Below, one piece after another: positions 16,601 through 25,844 of a stretch of 64,000 nt of DNA. The notes beneath the pieces were generated by a model, which was not told the DNA's origin, did no database searches, and saw only the letters and a program-made list of their open reading frames with translations. The DNA comes from Peptococcaceae bacterium UBA6116 (GTDB lineage: Bacteria > Bacillota > Desulfitobacteriia > Desulfitobacteriales > Syntrophobotulaceae), in contig DIWC01000014.1 in the NCBI GenBank assembly GCA_002423425.1, positions 7,508-71,507 on the forward strand, given 5' to 3'. A program made the translations under genes and the position numbers. Every line of letters starts with the position of its first letter. Positions within the stretch are counted from its first letter, which is position 1.

Positions 16601-17407
16601 TTATAACCAGTTCTTTTTTTTTAATACCAGAAATATAACTGAGACAATAATGAATAATGATAGATACAGGATATCCATTCCATAATAATTGTGAATCAAT
16701 GGCATGCGTTCGAAATTCATTCCAAAAAAGCTGGTAAGTATATTTATAGGCAAGAATATCGTAGCCAATATAGTTAAAAGCTTCATAATGTCGTTGGCTT
16801 TATTATCCATAGAAGCTTGGTAAGCTTCTCTCATGTTTTCCATTAGTTCCACAAGATTCCTTGAATCATCCAGATTACTCTGCATATTTATGATTAACTC
16901 ATCCCATAAAGGCATTTTTTGTTTATTACGGATAAATATTGGAAAATAGTTATTTAATTGTTTCTTTAATCTGATCGTATCTCGGTGTAATCTAATAATC
17001 TCGGCTTGTTGAGACTTTTTGGGGTTTTTTAAGATCTCAGCTTCAAACTTATTCATAAAAGATTCTAAGCTTCCGATTTGCCTTTGAATAATATCCAATA
17101 GTTCAAACCCAATAAGGCATAAGACGTCATGCGAAGTCTTAATTAGTTTGTTGAGCTTCCAATTTTCAATATTATGTTCTAAATTACTGTTTGTATGATA
17201 GCAAAACAGATCATTTCCTAACAAGATCTTGATTTGGGAGTGATTACCTTTAAGACTAATGAATTGTAAAGAATCATTCATCTGTTTGGAAAAGGTCTTC
17301 TCTATTGTGTTCAAATGTTTAAAGTTTGATTCTTCCGCCCCTGAGAGTAAACTGAGGTTGGCTTTCACTTCCTCCCAGGAATCAAAATTCAATGTTTTAA
17401 TTTCCAT
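16601..17407 (-). CDS. CorA-family divalent cation transporter (short)
   Basis: The 268-aa protein has the CorA signature 'FFGMNFERMP' between two C-terminal membrane segments (about residues 210-228 and 242-262) and ends with the basic tail KKKNW. The N-terminal soluble domain is shorter than in CorA of about 315 aa. GMN is the selectivity filter of Mg2+/Co2+ channels. The ATG at 17407 follows GGGGAG; the frame extension to 17422 is not needed. It heads a pair with the CYTH gene. No M-box riboswitch was found upstream, where the thrC terminator lies. Confidence 0.9.
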   Translation of the reverse strand: MEIKTLNFDSWEEVKANLSLLSGAEESNFKHLNTIEKTFSKQMNDSLQFISLKGNHSQIKILLGNDLFCYHTNSNLEHNIENWKLNKLIKTSHDVLCLIGFELLDIIQRQIGSLESFMNKFEAEILKNPKKSQQAEIIRLHRDTIRLKKQLNNYFPIFIRNKQKMPLWDELIINMQSNLDDSRNLVELMENMREAYQASMDNKANDIMKLLTILATIFLPINILTSFFGMNFERMPLIHNYYGMDILYLSLFIIVSVIFLVLKKKNWL

Positions 17408-17477
17408 AAATTCTCCCCGCAAACCATATTCTTAGGTTGGTTTATTATTCAGGTATGTCCATTTCTTCCAAATATGC

Positions 17478-17510
17478 GAAACAGGCAGCGTACGTTCCAC
17501 TGCCTGTTTC
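17478..17510 (-). terminator. Terminator of thrC
   Basis: The perfect 11-bp arms GAAACAGGCAG/CTGCCTGTTTC (17478-17488, 17500-17510) enclose an 11-nt loop, about 100 bases past the thrC stop. The following T-run is short on both strands, so efficiency is uncertain. Confidence 0.6.
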
Positions 17511-17612
17511 AGCCACCTCGTCCACCTTTTTCCCCAGGAAGGTTCCCCATCCTTCCAATTCACTATTCTACTTGATACATTTTCCAAATGTCAAGGTAAT
17601 AATCCTAAGAAC

Positions 17613-19100
17613 TTATGAATTAGGGCAAAACCTTTCCAGTAAATAGTCTTTTATGCCATTCGGATCGCACTTATGCGCCGACTGAACCGCTTTATCCTGT
17701 AAATTCTTTAAACCTTCAGGAATTCTCCAACCTGTAAGACACTTAAGTTTTTGCAAAGCCTCCCAAGGATCATTATTGACGCTGCTTCCCTGTTGAAGTC
17801 CCTGTAAAACACTGGCTGCAAACTTATACGGGCTTGCCGTAGATGCAAGTACGGTATATGTGTCATCTCCACTCTTCTGCCGGTAATCCTGATAAACTTT
17901 CATCCCTACGGCAGTATGAGGATCAAGTACATAACCGTATTCCTTATAAATTTGATGAACTATATTCGCGGCACTCTCTTCCGAGGCCCATCCGGCATGC
18001 ATATTCTGCTGAGAAAGTTCAAGCGTCCGCTGATCAACCTGGAATTTGCCCTCCGCGGCCAAGGTTTTGAACCACTCCGCTGTTCTTGCCGCATCCCTGC
18101 CTGATATCTCAAACAAGAACCGTTCAAAATTACTCGAGATCAATATATCCATGGAAGGAGAAGATGTAAGATAAAATGGTCTATTGCTGTTATAAGTTCC
18201 TTCCAAGAAGAAATCAGAAAGAACATTGTTTTTATTGGAAGCACAAATTAGTTTTTTGATAGGCAAACCCATTTGTTGAGCATAATAAGCAGACAAAATA
18301 TTACCAAAATTGCCTGTAGGAACGACAACATTAATCTTTGAACCGGCTTTAACCCTCTTTTGGTCTACTGCCTGAAGATAGGCCCAAAAGTAATATACAA
18401 TCTGAGGCAGTAATCTCCCCCAGTTGATGGAATTGGCTGAGGAAAAGACCATCTGTCTTTCCGCCAGTTTCCGCTTAAGTTCTTGGGACGAAAAAATCTT
18501 TTTAACAGCTGTCTGGCATTCGTCGAAATTACCGGAAACAGCAGCAACATAAGTATTGGATCCTCCTGTTGTGAGCATTTGCCTCTCTTGAACGGCACTT
18601 ACTCCTCTCACAGGATAAAAGACAACTATTTTAGTCCCCGGAGCATCTTTAAAACCTTCCAAGGCCGCTTTACCGGTGTCTCCAGAGGTTGCCGTAAGTA
18701 TTAATACCTCGACATCTATCCCCATAGACTTAATACTCGACGCTAATAAATAAGGCAGTACTTGGAGGGCCATATCTTTAAACGCAGCCGTAGGCCCATG
18801 CCATAATTCCAGCATACCACAATTACCTACATTTACTAAGGGAGCAGGGTTTTGATTGTCAAAATGTCCGTCACTATAAACTTTGACCGCTTCTTGCAAA
18901 GTTGTGCCCGGAAGATCATCTAAAAATACACCCATAATTTTCAGAGCCAGCTCAGCATAACTCAAGCCGCTAAACTCCTGCCAGGTTACAACCGGTATCT
19001 TTTGGGGAACAAAAAGCCCGCCTTGGGGAACCATCCCCAGAGCAATAGCCTGCGCTGAAGTCTGGGCTTCAATATTGCCCCTAGTACTTTGATAGAGCAT
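17613..19100 (-). CDS. thrC: Threonine synthase
   Basis: The 495-aa PLP enzyme converts O-phosphohomoserine to threonine. The PLP lysine is about Lys108 in 'HGPTAAFKDMALQ', and the phosphate-binding loop is 'TATSGDTGKAALEG'. The length and motifs fit the longer bacterial class (N-terminal 'YQSTRGN' domain). GAGGAGG precedes ATG 19100, which is preferred over the frame start at 19118. It is apparently monocistronic; no T-box was recognised in the 194-bp upstream gap. Confidence 0.97.
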   Translation of the reverse strand: MLYQSTRGNIEAQTSAQAIALGMVPQGGLFVPQKIPVVTWQEFSGLSYAELALKIMGVFLDDLPGTTLQEAVKVYSDGHFDNQNPAPLVNVGNCGMLELWHGPTAAFKDMALQVLPYLLASSIKSMGIDVEVLILTATSGDTGKAALEGFKDAPGTKIVVFYPVRGVSAVQERQMLTTGGSNTYVAAVSGNFDECQTAVKKIFSSQELKRKLAERQMVFSSANSINWGRLLPQIVYYFWAYLQAVDQKRVKAGSKINVVVPTGNFGNILSAYYAQQMGLPIKKLICASNKNNVLSDFFLEGTYNSNRPFYLTSSPSMDILISSNFERFLFEISGRDAARTAEWFKTLAAEGKFQVDQRTLELSQQNMHAGWASEESAANIVHQIYKEYGYVLDPHTAVGMKVYQDYRQKSGDDTYTVLASTASPYKFAASVLQGLQQGSSVNNDPWEALQKLKCLTGWRIPEGLKNLQDKAVQSAHKCDPNGIKDYLLERFCPNS

Positions 19101-19153
19101 AATTACCTCCTCTGTCACGCCGTATATTATACCATGAGATGATTATAAAATTT

Positions 19154-19181
19154 AATCATTTTTACTCAATCATTTTTACTC
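19154..19181. repeat. 14-bp direct tandem repeat
   Basis: Two exact copies of AATCATTTTTACTC stand head to tail at 19154-19167 and 19168-19181, upstream of thrC and the divergent kinase gene. It is probably a slippage duplication, with no evident role. Confidence 0.8.
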
Positions 19182-19300
19182 AATTAATTATTTTATTATT
19201 TCTTACTAAATTAACTTCTCATTTGCAAATAATTTTCTTATAATTGTTTTAATGTCGCCAGCTATAATGGAAAAAGATTAGCTAGAAAGGTGCTGTGCTT

Positions 19301-20686
19301 ATGTCAGAAGACTATCTTCGCATGTATAGGCAAACTTTACAATTAGGATTAATTAAAGTCATTGAAGAGTTATTTCCGGAAGAAAAATTAAAAATACCTT
19401 ATTCCATCTTGGATGGAGTCTATTGTGAGTTTATTGGTTCTCTTGTTTCCAACAGAGAAGTAAGATTAATCGAATCAAAACTAAGAAGTTGGGCACAACA
19501 AAATAATACCATTGAACTTATGGGTAAGGAAAAAAATATTTATAGATACAAATTGGGAGGTACACTGATTGATGCCATCTATCCGGCGTTTAAAGATACT
19601 TCAATGATTAAAGAATTTAACATTATCCCCTATCCTCCGGGATTTATTCTTCATTTTGAGGATGCCGATGATGAAGGAAGTAAATTTATTCTCCCGAAAA
19701 AACTATCTGCTACCTATGCCGAGACCCAAAGATGGTTGGAAAGACTAAAGCTGGATGAAGTAAAAGACGTTAATTCTTATATTAGGAACGGAAAGTCCCT
19801 GGAGCTTATTACTACGGCCGAGGCCCTGCAGGAGAAAAAAATTGCCGATATAGCCGATCGTATCCTGCAAGAGAAAAAGACTGTAAGAATGGTTCTTATC
19901 TCCGGACCTTCTTCCTCCGGCAAAACTACTTTTGCCCAGCGTTTATCTACCCAGCTTCGCGTTAATGGCCTAAAGCCTGTTCCTCTGTCCCTGGACAACT
20001 TTTTTTTTAATAGAGATAATACGCCCAAGGATGCCTCGGGGCAGCTAGATTTTGATGTTTTGGAAGCTTTGGATCTTCCCTTTTTAAATGAACAAATAGC
20101 TGAACTGATCGATGGCCAGGATGTCGAGATTCCTGTTTTTGATTTCTTTACCGGATGCAGGGCCGAAAGAGGGCATTGGCTGCATCTTGGTCCTGACGAT
20201 ATCCTGATTGTTGAAGGTATCCATGCCTTAAATCCTAACTTGCTGACCAAGATCAATAGGGACAATTTATTTAAAGTCTATATTAGTGCTCTTTTCCTGA
20301 TAAATATAGATTCTCATAATAGGGTTCCGACAACTGAAGCCCGGCTTATCCGGCGGATTGTCCGGGATAATAGTTTCCGAGGTACAGAACCGGAAAAAAC
20401 GCTTAAACAATGGGAAAGCGTCAGACGGGGTGAAACCAATAATATTTTTAAGTTCCAGGAAGAAGCTGATGTCATGTTTAATTCGAGTTTAATTTATGAA
20501 TTAAATGCGCTTCGTTTATACGCTGAACCTTTATTGACAAAGATCCAGAAACAAAGCCCCTATGCTGAAACCGTTTCCCGGTTATTAAATCTTCTTTCAT
20601 TTTTTGAACCGATCGAAACGGACAAAGTGCTTTTAAACTCTATCCTCAGAGAATTTATTGGCGGCAGCCTATACACGGTGAATTGA
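19301..20686 (+). CDS. Uridine kinase-like nucleoside kinase
   Basis: The 461-aa protein has an N-terminal region of about 180 residues with no clear motif, followed by a uridine kinase/phosphoribulokinase P-loop domain: Walker A 'GPSSSGKTT' at about 202-210, 'LDNFFFNRD', 'FDFFTGCRAERG', 'IVEGIHALNP' and 'RLIRRIVRDN'. Firmicutes carry such long kinases, often with an N-terminal threonyl-tRNA-synthetase-like or TGS region; here the TGS part seems absent. The ATG at 19301 has AAAGG 10 nt upstream; a GTG 6 bases earlier is too near it. nth follows, overlapping by coupling. Substrate is unproven. Confidence 0.87.
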   Translation: MSEDYLRMYRQTLQLGLIKVIEELFPEEKLKIPYSILDGVYCEFIGSLVSNREVRLIESKLRSWAQQNNTIELMGKEKNIYRYKLGGTLIDAIYPAFKDTSMIKEFNIIPYPPGFILHFEDADDEGSKFILPKKLSATYAETQRWLERLKLDEVKDVNSYIRNGKSLELITTAEALQEKKIADIADRILQEKKTVRMVLISGPSSSGKTTFAQRLSTQLRVNGLKPVPLSLDNFFFNRDNTPKDASGQLDFDVLEALDLPFLNEQIAELIDGQDVEIPVFDFFTGCRAERGHWLHLGPDDILIVEGIHALNPNLLTKINRDNLFKVYISALFLINIDSHNRVPTTEARLIRRIVRDNSFRGTEPEKTLKQWESVRRGETNNIFKFQEEADVMFNSSLIYELNALRLYAEPLLTKIQKQSPYAETVSRLLNLLSFFEPIETDKVLLNSILREFIGGSLYTVN

Positions 20687-20691
20687 TAACT

Positions 20692-21327
20692 ATGGTAAAC
20701 AATGATATTAACCAAATCCTTAATATTTTAGCCGTTACCTACCCGGATGCCCATTGCGAACTTAATTTTCGCAATTCTTTTGAATTGCTTATTGCCACAA
20801 TTCTAAGCGCCCAAACGACGGACCAAAAAGTCAATCAAGTGACCGCCAAACTCTTTGGCGAATATCCTAATCCCTCAAAAATGCTCGAGTTATCTGCTGT
20901 CGGACTCGAGTATAAAATAAGATCAATTGGACTTTTCAGGACAAAAACAAAAAACATTTTAGAAACATGCAGAATACTTGTTAATCAATATGACGGGAAT
21001 GTGCCTGCTAACTTCGAACAGCTCGTAACCTTGCCCGGCGTAGGCCGTAAAACTGCCGGGGTTGTATTGGCCAACGCCTTTGGCGTTCCCGCTTTTCCGG
21101 TAGATACCCATGTCTTGCGCGTCGCCAAGAGACTTGGTTTATCCGCCAGCAGCGATCCTCTGAAAGTCGAAAAAGTTCTCATGGACTTAGCAGAGAAAAA
21201 CCAGTGGATAGATAATCATCATCGTTTTATCTTTCATGGCAGAAAAATCTGCAGTGCCAGGAAACCGCAGTGCAGTGAATGTCCGCTTGCTGCCTATTGC
21301 CCCACATTCAACCACACGCTTATTTAA
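20692..21327 (+). CDS. nth: Endonuclease III
   Basis: This DNA glycosylase/AP lyase of base-excision repair has the helix-hairpin-helix 'LPGVGRKTAGVVLANAFG' with the catalytic lysine, the catalytic aspartate in 'VDTHVLRVAKRLGL' and the C-terminal [4Fe-4S] loop C-x6-C-x2-C-x5-C ('CSARKPQCSECPLAAYC'). All key residues are present. The ATG at 20692 lies just after the kinase stop (20684-20686), so translation is probably coupled. Its 3' end overlaps the convergent PRC-barrel gene by 8 bp. Confidence 0.97.
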   Translation: MVNNDINQILNILAVTYPDAHCELNFRNSFELLIATILSAQTTDQKVNQVTAKLFGEYPNPSKMLELSAVGLEYKIRSIGLFRTKTKNILETCRILVNQYDGNVPANFEQLVTLPGVGRKTAGVVLANAFGVPAFPVDTHVLRVAKRLGLSASSDPLKVEKVLMDLAEKNQWIDNHHRFIFHGRKICSARKPQCSECPLAAYCPTFNHTLI

Positions 21328-22120
21328 CGACGTGGGCTGTTAGTTGCATAAGTGCCTGGCGTGATTTGACAGCTGAGAGCGATTCCTTGGAAATTTGCTC
21401 TCCAGCCCTCAGCAATCCTCCATTTTCCAGACGAATATCTTTTTCCAGGGTTTTCCCTACCAGAAACTGAAGCTGCCGCTGCTCGAAAACATTAAAATCA
21501 TTGGGATATTCAATTATTTCGCTGTATTCAGCACCCTTAAGAAGATTATCGTTTTTTCCGAACTCCTCGATTCTTTTTTTGAGGAGTTCTTTGTCACGAA
21601 AAGGGCCGGCAGGAACTTCTGTCGTATTCCGTCCGAGGGGAGTGTTGGCTGCAGAAGGATTCTCTTCAATTAAAATGATGTCTTTGCCATAGGTAATAAC
21701 ATTGTCACATTTGAACTGATTGACACTGCCCTCATCATTGGAAAGTTGACAAACGGTTATCTTCCCGGTTTTCTCGTCGATTGAAAACTCGGTGACTTGA
21801 CCGATTAGACAGCCTTTGGTCGTGAGTACCTGCGACCCTATGATTTTAACATCTTTTTGCAGGAGTTCAATCGCCAGCGGATTATGCGCTACATCTTGAA
21901 TAGCCTCGCTGTCATTGATAATCAAGGCGTAGTCCCCTATCCCGAAAATATCTTCAAAAGAAATTAAGCGAGCACCGAAATAATCAGAAGGCTGTTCAAT
22001 GATAAAAAACGCCAAGCTGCCATTTGCGGAGTTGATAACGATATCTTTGACGGTGCTGATTTGTTTACCTTCATTAATGCTGATTATCTTTAAGCTGCGT
22101 ATTTCCGCTGACGATTTCAT
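21320..22120 (-). CDS. PRC-barrel domain protein
   Basis: The 266-aa protein has two PRC-barrel-like halves: residues about 1-80 ('MKSSAEIRSLKIISI...KQISTVKDIVINS') and 90-155 ('VKIIGSQVLTTKGCLIGQV'), then a charged tail with a coiled segment ('DKELLKKRIEEFGKNDN') ending in 'RLENGGLLRAGEQISKESL'. PRC barrels are small beta-barrels in RNA processing or protein docking. GAGGAGG precedes ATG 22120. The partner is unknown; no operon mates are present. Confidence 0.85.
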   Translation of the reverse strand: MKSSAEIRSLKIISINEGKQISTVKDIVINSANGSLAFFIIEQPSDYFGARLISFEDIFGIGDYALIINDSEAIQDVAHNPLAIELLQKDVKIIGSQVLTTKGCLIGQVTEFSIDEKTGKITVCQLSNDEGSVNQFKCDNVITYGKDIILIEENPSAANTPLGRNTTEVPAGPFRDKELLKKRIEEFGKNDNLLKGAEYSEIIEYPNDFNVFEQRQLQFLVGKTLEKDIRLENGGLLRAGEQISKESLSAVKSRQALMQLTAHVVK

Positions 22121-22377
22121 TGCTAATCCTCCTCTGTTCGCTAAACAAAATATTTAATATTTCTAAAAATAATTACACCTAAATGACAAATTCTATAAAA
22201 ATTATTGATATCCTCCTATCATCCGCAAGAAAATAAAGATTAGTTTAGCCAGCTCTATTTTACATTCTTTTAAATCCTCTTGATTGATGAATCTTTCGTC
22301 AAGTGATATACTTTTTATGGCAATTATGACTGTATCAATTTCGGATTCAGGAATGAGATTAGAAATGAGGGTCTCAA

Positions 22378-23769
22378 ATGAAACATTATGATATCGGTAT
22401 TATTGGCGGTGGTATATCAGGCATCATGTGTGCTTTCGAACTTATCAAGCATAAAAATGATTTGCAAATATGCATTTTTGAAAAAGGCAATAGCATCCTG
22501 AACCGAAAATGTCCGCTTACTGAGGATAAGTCAAAAAAATGTCTCAAGTGCCCCTCTTGCGCCATTATGGAAGGTTTTGGCGGATGTGGTTCCTTTTCCG
22601 ACGGTAAATATAACTTTACCACTGAATTCGGTGGCTGGCTTAATGAATATCTTTCGAACGAGGAAGTAATGGAACTCATCGAATATATGGATAAAATCCT
22701 CGTAGAATTTGGAGCAACGACCAAAAGATTTACTACCAGAACTCCCAAGGCTCGTGAACTGGGCAAAATTTGCCTACAGAATGATCTTCACCTTCTGCAG
22801 TCCGAAGTAAAACATCTGGGAACAGAAAATAATCTTAAGATAATGACCAATATCTACAATGTTTTGAAAGATAAAATTGATATTAAACATCATACGGAAG
22901 TCGACAATATCTCTCTAGAAAATAACAAGTATATTCTCAATACCAATTTGGAAAAGTATTGCTGCAATTTTCTGATCAGTGCCGTGGGCAGAGTAGGCAG
23001 TGAATGGTTCGCCGACCAATGCAAGAAGCTTAATATTAATCTAACCAGTAACCAGATCGATTTGGGGGTTAGGATAGAACTTCCGTATGAAATTTTCAGC
23101 CATATCACCGATGAAGTGTATGAAGCAAAACTTCATTATTATACAAAAAAATATAACGACTTGGTTAAGACCTTCTGTATGAATCCCAAGGGACATGTCG
23201 TTACCGAAAATACGATCGGCGTGCTTACAGTAAATGGTCATAGCTATTCGGACGAAAGCCTGAAGAGTGATAACACCAATTTTGCCCTTTTGGTTTGCAA
23301 TAAGTTTACTTCTCCTTTCAATGAACCATTAAAATACGGTAAATATATTGCTACCCTGTCCAATATGCTTGGCGACGGTGTCATCGTTCAAAGATTCGGT
23401 GATTTGGTAAAAGGCCGGAGAACAAATGAAAAAAGAATGCAGAAATCTTTTACCAGGCCAACACTTCAATCAGCCAATGCCGGTGACTTGGGACTAGTTT
23501 TGCCCAAACGCTGCCTTGACAATATTATTGAAATGATCTATTCCTTGGACAATATTGCCCGCGGAACAGCCAATTATGATACCCTGCTCTACGGCGTGGA
23601 AGTTAAATTTTATTCAGCCCGACCGGAACTTGATAATAAACTGGAAACAAAATACCCTAATTTTTATGCGATTGGAGACGGTGCCGGCATCACGCGGTCA
23701 CTGTCCCAAGCTGCGGCAAGTGGAATTTATGTAGCCAGAAATATCTTGGATAAGCTAACACCCTCTTAA
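22378..23769 (+). CDS. FAD-dependent oxidoreductase
   Basis: The 463-aa flavoprotein begins with the dinucleotide-binding motif 'DIGIIGGGISGIMCAFEL', has a cysteine group 'CPLTEDKSKKCLKCPSC' (about residues 41-61) that could bind a metal or Fe-S cluster, and 'GFGGCGSFSDGKYN', typical of the NAD(P)/FAD-dependent dehydrogenase family known from anaerobes. The C-terminal 'YAIGDGAGITRSLSQAAASG' is the second FAD contact. Substrate is unknown. GAGGG lies before ATG 22378. The gene ends where an IS1182-type remnant begins on the other strand; the C-terminus looks complete. Confidence 0.88.
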   Translation: MKHYDIGIIGGGISGIMCAFELIKHKNDLQICIFEKGNSILNRKCPLTEDKSKKCLKCPSCAIMEGFGGCGSFSDGKYNFTTEFGGWLNEYLSNEEVMELIEYMDKILVEFGATTKRFTTRTPKARELGKICLQNDLHLLQSEVKHLGTENNLKIMTNIYNVLKDKIDIKHHTEVDNISLENNKYILNTNLEKYCCNFLISAVGRVGSEWFADQCKKLNINLTSNQIDLGVRIELPYEIFSHITDEVYEAKLHYYTKKYNDLVKTFCMNPKGHVVTENTIGVLTVNGHSYSDESLKSDNTNFALLVCNKFTSPFNEPLKYGKYIATLSNMLGDGVIVQRFGDLVKGRRTNEKRMQKSFTRPTLQSANAGDLGLVLPKRCLDNIIEMIYSLDNIARGTANYDTLLYGVEVKFYSARPELDNKLETKYPNFYAIGDGAGITRSLSQAAASGIYVARNILDKLTPS

Positions 23770-24211
23770 CTCCAACTCTGAAGGTAATCTAAGGCTTCAT
23801 CGGTAAATCGACCACCGTGTTGCCGAAAACAATCACTTTTACGATGTGACTCATTCAGGAATACGAATGTTCTGCCATAACCGGCATCGGCAATAATATT
23901 TTTAGGTAAATTCCCATCTAATATATTTTCTAAGGTTTCCAGATGCTCTTTCATACAGCTTGTGTCGCCAGGTCTCTGATGAACACTGCAGCCGACAATA
24001 AATTGATTTTCGGTTCCAATTTGAACGTTATAGCCATTACCGGGTGATGGCTTGAGCGGTCACCACCGGGGTATTTGGCAACCAAAGATTCCAGGTTCAT
24101 TTGATTAATTGCTTTGTTGACAATACGAACGATATGATTTTCCGGGATCAGGCTGTCTATGCTTAAAGTGAGACGACTTGATGAGGAATAGCCTCCAGTT
24201 TTCTTTCCCAT
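23766..24211 (-). pseudogene. IS1182-family transposase remnant
   Basis: Pieces of one transposase are recognisable in different minus-strand frames. The N-terminal 'LIPENHIVRIVNKAINQMNL' and 'GGDRSSHHP' lie at 24080-24200. After about 24050 a different frame reads 'GYNVQIGTENQFIVGCSVHQ' and 'GDTSCMKEHLETLENILDG', then 'NIIADAGYG'. The middle (over 100 residues including catalytic positions) and the C-terminus are missing, and no terminal inverted repeats were found. The copy is non-functional. Its 5' edge lies inside a HAD phosphatase gene and its 3' edge touches the stop of the FAD gene. Confidence 0.8.
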
Positions 24212-24444
24212 TTGCTTGCCGGATCAAAAATTACGCCGCCGTTTTCTCCGGCTACTAAAGATTTTGCAACCCCAATCCCTCTCGCTAACCCGGCTAAATA
24301 GGAAGCCGTTCGTCCTGAAATGAAAACAATCTGCAGACCTTTTTCTTCCAGGATTCTAAGTTTCTCCCCAACGTGGGGAGGGATTGTATCTTCGGTCGCA
24401 GCCAAAGTTCCGTCAATATCAAAAACTGCAAGTCGAATTGTCAT
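24163..24444 (-). pseudogene. HAD-family phosphatase, truncated by IS remnant
   Basis: The first 85-90 residues are a normal HAD phosphatase start (SPP/Cof-type): the nucleophile motif 'LAVFDIDGTLAATE' and motif II 'IVFISGRTASYLAGL', then 'AGENGGVIFDP'. After '...EAIPH' the frame enters the transposase remnant and stops at 24163-24165, so the cap domain and motifs III and IV are lost. A GTG at 24453 or ATG at 24444 could start it. It follows yigZ's position on the same strand with 18-27 bp spacing. The fragment cannot be an active phosphatase. Confidence 0.8.
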
Positions 24445-24470
24445 TTTTTCCACATTATCAGCCCTTGTTT

Positions 24471-25100
24471 TTATGCCCTTAAAACAATTCCCTCCCTTTC
24501 CCGGGAAACTTGCTTATTAGTTAATTCATCTATCCACTTTTCAAAAATAAGGTCCTCTTCCACAGGAATATAAATATTAAGAGATACCTTTTCCTCAAAG
24601 ATCTCCTTATCAATCTCCCAGCCCTTTTGACGGATACCATACTTTATTTGCTCATACCAGGGATAAGTTGTGTAAATTGTATAAAGAACGTGAGGAGCAT
24701 ATTTAGCGATCCCAACCTTATCTAGGGCTAGGAGCGCCGTACCCCTATAAGCCCGGGCTAGCCCTCCGGTTCCGAGAAGGACTCCTCCAAAATAGCGGAC
24801 AACAATAATTTGCGCATCCCAGATTTGGCGATGCTGCAGCAGATCTAATACCGGTCTGCCTCCTGTACCCTGCGGCTCACCATCATCAGAAGCTTTTTCC
24901 ATTCTATTCCGGTATAAGCGATAGGCGTATACATAATGACGGGCATTGGGAAAAGTCCGTCTGGTATCCTTCATATGCTTTTCAACTTCATCCATATCTC
25001 TTACCGGTGCTACCAGAGCAATAAATTTGGATTTTTCAATAACTTGTTCTATTGAACCAAGGCCTGCGACACTGTTAAAATCCTCAGCCATTATGATCAT
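24471..25100 (-). CDS. yigZ: YigZ/IMPACT family protein
   Basis: The 209-aa protein has the IMPACT N-terminal domain: 'KSKFIALVAPVRDMDEVE', 'NARHYVYAYRL', 'DDGEPQGTGGRPVLDLL' and 'VVRYFGGVLLGTGGLARAY', followed by the ferredoxin-like C-terminal domain (DUF1949). Family members bind nucleic acid or ribosomes; the role is uncertain. ATG 25100 overlaps the stop of a thioesterase stub by three bases (ATGA), suggesting coupling; ATG 25091 is an alternative start. Confidence 0.93.
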   Translation of the reverse strand: MIIMAEDFNSVAGLGSIEQVIEKSKFIALVAPVRDMDEVEKHMKDTRRTFPNARHYVYAYRLYRNRMEKASDDGEPQGTGGRPVLDLLQHRQIWDAQIIVVRYFGGVLLGTGGLARAYRGTALLALDKVGIAKYAPHVLYTIYTTYPWYEQIKYGIRQKGWEIDKEIFEEKVSLNIYIPVEEDLIFEKWIDELTNKQVSREREGIVLRA

Positions 25101-25237
25101 CCATCTTCTTTCTTCTCCATCAGTGCCGTGAGCATAGGTGTAGCAAATACTTCCAGGGAACCGCTGCCGACATTCTTTGCCGTTTTATCCGGAGTTACCA
25201 CAGATTTTGATTTTCCTTTAATCCCGCAAGCAATCAT
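25097..25237 (-). CDS. Truncated thioesterase-like stub, 46 aa
   Basis: ATG 25237 is preceded by GGAAAGGTG and the frame ends in TGA at 25097-25099, overlapping the yigZ start. Residues 7-42 (with 'VTPDKTAKNVGSGSLEVFAT' and 'PMLTALMEK') match the N-terminus of fluoroacetyl-CoA-thioesterase-like hotdog proteins, normally about 125-135 aa. The catalytic and dimer parts are lost, so it is a stub kept perhaps for translational coupling to yigZ (inference). Confidence 0.7.
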   Translation of the reverse strand: MIACGIKGKSKSVVTPDKTAKNVGSGSLEVFATPMLTALMEKKEDG

Positions 25238-25296
25238 TTAATTTTTTCACCTTTCCTGAAAATTTCGGTGCTGAAAACATTAATATTATAACTTCC

Positions 25297-25335
25297 TCTT
25301 AAGAATAAAAAAAGTGCTGCCTGGCAGCACTTTTT
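25297..25335 (-). terminator. Terminator of the CBS gene
   Basis: A near-perfect palindrome with GTGCTGC/GCAGCAC arms sits within flanking A and T runs (25307-25335). On the minus strand the stem ends in TTTTTTTATTCTTAAG. It lies 24 bases past the CBS-protein stop. Confidence 0.88.
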
Positions 25336-25358
25336 AAGAATTCAGCAACTTAGGTTTT

Positions 25359-25781
25359 CTAATGACTTATACCTCTCGAAATACCGTTTAATGCTTCCCC
25401 TGCTTCATCAATATGGATTTGCTCAATAGCTAAATCGCCAAGGGAAATTATTCCGATCAACTTACCCTTGCTTAAGACTGGAAGTCTCTTGATTTGGTAC
25501 TCTGCCATCAAATCGACGGCGCGGTCAATATCGTCGCTTTCTTCAATGCATACAGCATTAACCGACATAATTTGTTCTGCCGTCACCGTATTTATATCTT
25601 TATTGTCTGCCAACACTCTTAGAATAATGTCTCTATCCGTAATAATCCCTACCACATTCCCATTCTTCATAACAGGGACTGCTCCAATTCCATTTTGTTT
25701 CAATACTTTAGCTATTTCCGGAGTTTTCGTTGTAGCATCCACAAAGACAACATCCGTGGCCATAATGTCTTTTACTTTCAT
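25359..25781 (-). CDS. CBS-pair domain protein
   Basis: The 140-aa protein consists of two CBS motifs: 'KVKDIMATDVVFVDATTKT' with 'GAVPVMKNGNVVGIITDRDI', and 'QIMSVNAVCIEESDDIDRA' with 'RLPVLSKGKLIGIISLGDL'. Such stand-alone pairs bind adenine nucleotides and act as energy or stress sensors. ATG 25781 follows GGAGGTAG; the frame extension to 25814 is unnecessary. It is a single-gene unit with its own terminator. The partner is unknown. Confidence 0.93.
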   Translation of the reverse strand: MKVKDIMATDVVFVDATTKTPEIAKVLKQNGIGAVPVMKNGNVVGIITDRDIILRVLADNKDINTVTAEQIMSVNAVCIEESDDIDRAVDLMAEYQIKRLPVLSKGKLIGIISLGDLAIEQIHIDEAGEALNGISRGISH

Positions 25782-25844
25782 AAGAAAACTACCTCCATTT
25801 TTAAATTTAATCACATAAAGATAGTTTTACACTAAGCCTAAATA

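Noticed and set aside
19154..19181. 14-bp tandem repeat as an operator
   Set aside because: Only two exact direct copies of low-complexity sequence exist, so slippage is the simpler explanation.
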